The notes under the pieces: model-generated
What the model saw: only the letters and a program-made list of their open reading frames with translations
Database searches by the model: none
What the model was told of the DNA's origin: nothing
Shown here: piece by piece, positions 6,387 through 9,968 of the stretch
How positions within the stretch are numbered: position 1 is the first letter of the stretch
Layout: each line of letters opens with the position of its first letter
Origin: Candidatus Zipacnadia bacterium
GTDB lineage: Bacteria; Armatimonadota; Zipacnadia; Zipacnadales; Zipacnadaceae
Direction: 5' to 3'
Length of the DNA: 9,968 bases
Assembly (NCBI GenBank): GCA_029821255.1
Contig: JALGTS010000039.1
Coordinates: 1-9,968, forward strand
Position numbers and translations under genes: made by a program

Positions 6387-7322
6387 TCAGCCTGCCTGCA
6401 GCTCAGATTCTCGCAAGTACTCCACTGTCAGGGCTATGCCTTCGGACAAGTTCATCTTAGGAGTCCAGCCCAGCAGTTGTTGTGCTTTGGCAGCGTCCAA
6501 TGCATTGTGGCGTAGGTCACCGGGGCGAGGGGGGGCATAGTTGGGTTCTCCCTCGTACCCGCTGGCTTGGGCAATAAAGTTAAAGATTTGCTGTACGGTA
6601 GTAGCCTGCGCGGTGCTGATATTGAAGATCTCGCCGCTACCTGCTTCCAGGGCCAACAGGTTGGCTTCCACGACGTCACTAACAAAGACGTAGTCGCGGG
6701 TGTCAGTGCCGTCGCCGAATATTGTTGGTTGCTGGCCAGCCAGCATCTGTTTCCCGAAGATCGCCACAACTCCCGCCTCGCCATGGGGATTTTGCCGCGG
6801 CCCGTAGACGTTGGAGTAGCGTAGCACCGTAAAGTCGAGTCCCTCCAGATGTTGGTAGAGATACAAGTAATGTTCGACACTATGTTTGGAGATTCCATAG
6901 GGGCTTAGCGGTCTTATGGGATGCTGCTCGTCGGCCGGACTGTACTCCAGTTCACCGTAGATAGCCCCGCCGGTCGAGGCATAGATAATCTTCTTGCTGC
7001 CAACCTGCAGCGCGCTGTGAATGACATTCAGCGAACCGATAATATTGGTTTCAGCGTCGAAGATCGGCTCAGCTACCGAGCGGCGCACGTCCATCTGCGC
7101 GGCATGATGGTTTACTATTTGAGGTCGCTCGGCCGCAAACACCTCAGCGACGCGGTTAGCGTTAGTGATATCAACTTCATAGAACTTGGCGGCCGGGTTC
7201 AAATTCTCCCTGCGGCCAGTGGATAGGTTGTCTATCACTGTGACCTGATGGCCAAGCTGTAGATAGCGATCCACAATATGCGAGGCAATAAATCCAGCCC
7301 CGCCAGTAACCAATATCTTCAT
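6387..7322 (-). CDS. galE: NAD-dependent nucleotide-sugar epimerase, GalE-like
   Basis: A 311-residue extended short-chain dehydrogenase, probably UDP-glucose/UDP-galactose 4-epimerase or a close relative acting on another UDP-sugar. The Rossmann start is VTGGAGFIAS (residues 5-14); the third position of GxxGxxG is Ala13, a tolerated variant. NAD-binding acidic D31 lies in VIDNLSTG, then HHAAQMDVRRSV (72-83), S116-T117 in the catalytic strand, and the active-site pair Y142/K146 in YGISK. The substrate-binding half has RYSNVYGPRQNP, GDGTDTRDYVFVSDVV and PPRPGDLRHN. The length is near that of short bacterial GalE-like enzymes; E. coli GalE is slightly longer. ATG 7322 has AGGAG seven bases upstream. 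It lies 57 bp after holB on the same strand, apparently the last gene of the tmk-uxs-holB unit. Exact substrate is uncertain; a UDP-glucuronate or UDP-GlcNAc epimerase is possible. Confidence 0.87.
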   Translation of the reverse strand: MKILVTGGAGFIASHIVDRYLQLGHQVTVIDNLSTGRRENLNPAAKFYEVDITNANRVAEVFAAERPQIVNHHAAQMDVRRSVAEPIFDAETNIIGSLNVIHSALQVGSKKIIYASTGGAIYGELEYSPADEQHPIRPLSPYGISKHSVEHYLYLYQHLEGLDFTVLRYSNVYGPRQNPHGEAGVVAIFGKQMLAGQQPTIFGDGTDTRDYVFVSDVVEANLLALEAGSGEIFNISTAQATTVQQIFNFIAQASGYEGEPNYAPPRPGDLRHNALDAAKAQQLLGWTPKMNLSEGIALTVEYLRESELQAG

Positions 7323-7379
7323 TGTTTTTCTCCTACTTGCAGCACTGTGTGCAGAGAATTAGGCGCAAAGAACTCCATC

Positions 7380-8621
7380 TTACGATTTTGCAGGCGACAG
7401 CGAGATCAGCTTAAGCATTAGCAGCTCGGCAGTGCGGTGCAAGTTAGCATTGGCTCGCAGGTGAGTATGAGCCTCCTCTATCCAGCGCAGTGCCCGCAGG
7501 CAGGCCGGCATATCGTAGACCTCGGCAAGTCGCCGCAGTCGCTCCAGGTAGTCTGGATTCATCACTGCGTTACTGGTGGGCACACTCTTCAGCAAGGTGA
7601 GGTCGCGCCACCAGGAGAAAATCTGATCCATAAGCTGGAGCATTGCGGTGCGCTGTACGTAACTGGGAGTTCGCTTTATGAGAACCTCGGCTGTCTTGTG
7701 CGAGGCCGTATCTGGCTCATAGCTATCCAGAAACCAGCGCCTGGCCAAGTCAAGCACCACCTCGGCCAGGCGCATCCCCTCATAGAGCTGACGCGTGGGC
7801 AGTTCGGCAAGCAAGTCCAGCAGTTCCTCGCGGTCGGCGAGTAGCGTCGGAAGCGAGAGCATACGGTAAGCCCAGCCGTAGCGGCCAGCACTGGCTGCAG
7901 CTACTGCCCGAATTCGGGCTGGATCACACTCGGGGAAGTTGCGGGCCAGGGACGGATACATCTCTTTGAGGGGAACTGGCCCGAAGTCGACGATCTGGCA
8001 GCGGGAGACGATTGTATCAGGTAATTCCGAAGGTCGGCTGGTGGTCAGGATAAAGGTGGTCTGCGGTGGTGGCTCTTCCAATGTCTTGAGGAAGCGATTT
8101 GCTGCGTCTGGGGTCATCTTTTCAGCAGACTGAACCAGGTAAGCCTTGTAAACCTCAGGGGGTGCCTTCAGATGGGCATTTTTCACCATAGCGCTTATGG
8201 AATCAATGTGAATGGCCGCATCTTCAATCTCTATTAGCTCGAGGTCCTGGTAGTCTTCCTGCTCCTCGGCGGCGCCTTCTTCTTGGTCGCTAAGCTGCCC
8301 CTCTTGTTGTCTTTTGTGTTGCTTGTCTATTTCCTCGCGCAAAGCTTTTGAGGTGGGAAAGACAGTTCTATAATACGGGAAACTGCCATCTGCTATGCGG
8401 CGGCACCTCTCGCACTTATCGCAGGCATCAACTGTAGCGCTATCCGCATTGGCAGCTTGGGCCTCGCAGTTGATGGCTTTAATCAGCTCCAAAGCTGTGG
8501 TGGTCTTACCCACATTAGGCGGCCCGGTGAACAGATAGCCGGTAGGCAGGCGATTGCTGGCAATCGCCTGCCGCAAAACCTGCTTTGCGGTCTTATGACC
8601 AACGACGTCGGCGAATGACAT
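7380..8621 (-). CDS. holB: DNA polymerase III delta-prime subunit (clamp loader)
   Basis: A 413-residue AAA+ clamp loader subunit that opens and loads the sliding clamp. The start chosen is the ATG at 8621 (MSFADVVGH), five bases after the uxs stop; the ATG at 8663 adds a non-family segment inside uxs. Walker A is GPPNVGKT at residues 33-40. Zinc-module cysteines are C52, C67, C70 and C73 (CDKCERC). LVQSAEKMTPDAANRFLKTLEEPP at about 162-185 is the Walker-B-region signature, and SRC at 206-208 holds the trans-acting arginine. A helical collar domain follows to the end. Delta-prime is usually 300-340 residues. Here an acidic, Gln/Glu-rich insertion of about 45 residues (about 91-135) separates the zinc module from HIDSIS. 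It lacks the YRPxxF start of gamma/tau, so DnaX is unlikely. The ribosome binding site is weak (GAAGG), suggesting translational coupling to uxs. Confidence 0.88.
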   Translation of the reverse strand: MSFADVVGHKTAKQVLRQAIASNRLPTGYLFTGPPNVGKTTTALELIKAINCEAQAANADSATVDACDKCERCRRIADGSFPYYRTVFPTSKALREEIDKQHKRQQEGQLSDQEEGAAEEQEDYQDLELIEIEDAAIHIDSISAMVKNAHLKAPPEVYKAYLVQSAEKMTPDAANRFLKTLEEPPPQTTFILTTSRPSELPDTIVSRCQIVDFGPVPLKEMYPSLARNFPECDPARIRAVAAASAGRYGWAYRMLSLPTLLADREELLDLLAELPTRQLYEGMRLAEVVLDLARRWFLDSYEPDTASHKTAEVLIKRTPSYVQRTAMLQLMDQIFSWWRDLTLLKSVPTSNAVMNPDYLERLRRLAEVYDMPACLRALRWIEEAHTHLRANANLHRTAELLMLKLISLSPAKS

Positions 8622-8626
8622 CTTCT

Positions 8627-9580
8627 TCAGGCCCTTCCGTGGGCAATCACTTGGCGGAACCACTCCAGTGTGCGTTCTATCCCGGTGTCCAGATCTGTGA
8701 CGGGGGCAAAGCCCAGGGCATCCTTGACACGGTCAAGGGCAGGTTGGCGCCGTTTGGGATCGTCGGGATGCAGCAGCGGTTGATATTCAATCTGTGAACT
8801 ACTGCCGGATAGCTTAATGATCTTCTCTGCCAACTGCTGGACGGATATCTCTTCGGAGTTGCCTATATTGAAGGGGCCAGCGTACTCGCTGGTCATCAGC
8901 CGGAATAGACCCTCTACAAGGTCGTCCACGTAACAGAAACAACGGGTCTGCCGACCGTCGCCGTAGACAGTTAGGGGCTGACCGGTCAAGGCCTGGACGC
9001 AGAAGTTAGAGATAACTCGTCCGTCATCAGGACGCATGCGCGGCCCGTAGGTATTGAAAATGCGCGCGATGTGGACGGGTATACCAAACTGGCGATGGTA
9101 GGTATGGATGAGCGTCTCGGCATAGCGCTTGCCCTCGTCATAGACAGCGCGGGGGCCTGCGATATTGACGTTGCCGGTATAGTCTTCGTGTTGAGGATGA
9201 ATCTCGGGGTCGCCGTAGATTTCAGAGGTGGAGGCGTGCAGGAATTCCGCCTGCTTATGCAGGGCCAGCTCTAACAGATTATAGGTGCCCTCCGAGCAAC
9301 TGCGCATAATCTCGACGGGTATGCGGGAGAAGTCCGCCGGACTGGCCGGGCAGGCCAGATTTATTACGTAATCAACTGGCCCGCTGATGCCCAGTGGCTG
9401 GCAGACGTCGTGTTCAACGAACTCGCAGCGATTTTGCGCTAACAGCTCGGTGACATTGCGCCGGGTTCCGGTGGCGAGGTTGTCAACGATGACTACATCA
9501 AAGCCCTCGTCAAGCAGTCGTGATACGAAATGAAAACCAATAAAGCCAGCACCACCTGCGACAACTGCGCGGGGTCTCAT
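8627..9580 (-). CDS. uxs: UDP-glucuronate decarboxylase (UDP-xylose synthase)
   Basis: A 317-residue SDR enzyme converting UDP-glucuronate to UDP-xylose with bound NAD. The motif set is diagnostic: GGAGFIG (9-15), D33 in VDNLATG, LACPASP (75-81), ASTSEIYGDP (116-125) with T118 and E120, NVNIAGPRAVYDEGKR (137-152) with Y147 and K151, then RIFNTYGPRM, DGRVISNF and YGDGRQTRCFCYVDDL. The ATG at 9580 overlaps the tmk stop as ATGA. A GTG at 9586 would add two residues and sits four bases after GAGAGGG, so either start is possible. UDP-xylose serves extracellular polysaccharide or glycan synthesis; no glycosyltransferase is in the window. Placed between tmk and holB, with holB five bases on, it belongs to a tight operon. 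Confidence 0.93.
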   Translation of the reverse strand: MRPRAVVAGGAGFIGFHFVSRLLDEGFDVVIVDNLATGTRRNVTELLAQNRCEFVEHDVCQPLGISGPVDYVINLACPASPADFSRIPVEIMRSCSEGTYNLLELALHKQAEFLHASTSEIYGDPEIHPQHEDYTGNVNIAGPRAVYDEGKRYAETLIHTYHRQFGIPVHIARIFNTYGPRMRPDDGRVISNFCVQALTGQPLTVYGDGRQTRCFCYVDDLVEGLFRLMTSEYAGPFNIGNSEEISVQQLAEKIIKLSGSSSQIEYQPLLHPDDPKRRQPALDRVKDALGFAPVTDLDTGIERTLEWFRQVIAHGRA

Positions 9581-9968
9581 CTGCACTCTGCCCTCTCTAT
9601 CTGGGAGTTTATTCCCAATACTTCCAGAATTGCCTGGTGTATCTGCTGTGGTGAGCCGTCAGCGCTGACCACCGCTGCCCGCGAACCAAGCTGGCGGGCA
9701 TATTCTAAGAAACCCGCGCGCACCCGGCGGTGGTAGTCATCACCTTTGCGCTCGATACGATCTGGCTCTGGCTGTGTACCTGCCTGCTTCCGTTTGCGCC
9801 CTTTGGCTGGGTCAATGTCCAAAATTATCGTCTTATCAGGGCAGCGTCCACCAGTAGCCAACTCATCCAGTTGTTTGAATGATTGTAGACTTATACCGCC
9901 AGCGTAGCACTGATAGGCAGCAGTGGCCGACGAGAAGCGATCACAGACTACTATCTTACCAGCTTGAA
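9577..9968 (-). CDS. tmk: Thymidylate kinase, C-terminal part (5' end outside window)
   Basis: Open from the right edge (first full codon at 9966) to TGA at 9579-9577, 129 residues. The enzyme phosphorylates dTMP to dTDP for DNA synthesis. The visible start VVCDRFSSATAAYQ carries the DRF(S/Y)xS motif of the dTMP site. It is followed by LATGGRCPDKTIILDIDP, a basic LID region (GRKRKQAG...DRIE) and the usual YHRRVRAGFLEYA helix. The N-terminal P-loop (about 80 residues) is missing because of the window edge. The stop codon overlaps the uxs start (ATGA). tmk commonly precedes holB in bacteria, as it does here with uxs between them. Confidence 0.9.
   Translation of the reverse strand, partial: QAGKIVVCDRFSSATAAYQCYAGGISLQSFKQLDELATGGRCPDKTIILDIDPAKGRKRKQAGTQPEPDRIERKGDDYHRRVRAGFLEYARQLGSRAAVVSADGSPQQIHQAILEVLGINSQIERAECR

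Noticed and set aside
8622..8663. Upstream ATG for holB at 8663
   Set aside because: It would add 14 non-family residues overlapping the uxs C-terminus; MSFADVVGH is the normal delta-prime start.
1..9968. CRISPR arrays, insertion sequences, tRNA genes, phage or defence genes
   Set aside because: No direct repeat series, terminal inverted repeats with transposase, cloverleaf or defence-type domains were seen.

Overview
The window is about 10 kb of ordinary chromosome from a moderately GC-rich bacterium (around 55% GC by eye), densely coding, with no intergenic gap above about 235 bp. I see no phage, IS, CRISPR, tRNA or rRNA sequence. The protein families suggest an uncultured, possibly anaerobic lineage. 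The isocitrate/malate dehydrogenase pair, the short LDH-like malate dehydrogenase, a full-length RqcH, the UlaG-like MBL hydrolase and the zinc-finger delta-prime subunit are compatible with Chloroflexota, perhaps near Dehalococcoidia. That placement is low-to-moderate confidence and comes from memory of the families, not from a search.

Left third (1-3347), mainly plus strand: the 3' end of an isocitrate dehydrogenase gene; a minus-strand gene for a membrane protein with an HExxH motif (M50-like); a malate dehydrogenase gene broken by a 2-nt shift at a CCCC run; and a small metallo-beta-lactamase-fold hydrolase with its own strong ribosome binding site. The dehydrogenases are consecutive functions of the TCA cycle or its branches.

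Middle (3384-6152), minus strand: rqcH (ribosome quality control, alanine tailing), preceded by a hotdog-fold thioesterase gene and a divergent single-stranded DNA-binding protein gene. ssb has a near-consensus sigma-70 promoter (TTGACA, 16 nt, TATAAT) with a two-tier inverted repeat at the -10/start region. A GC-rich hairpin lies between ssb and the thioesterase gene.

Right third (6387-9968), minus strand: a tight tmk > uxs > holB > galE-like transcription unit. The thymidylate kinase gene runs off the right edge and overlaps the UDP-glucuronate decarboxylase gene by ATGA. holB follows 5 nt later, and a GalE-like epimerase gene closes the unit. Nucleotide-sugar genes are thus interleaved with the replication pair tmk-holB.

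I do not see a convincing undescribed system. The items most worth checking are the mdh frameshift, the interleaved tmk-uxs-holB-galE unit, the charged insertion in delta-prime, the tail-less SSB with its structured promoter, and the M50-like membrane protein of unknown role.
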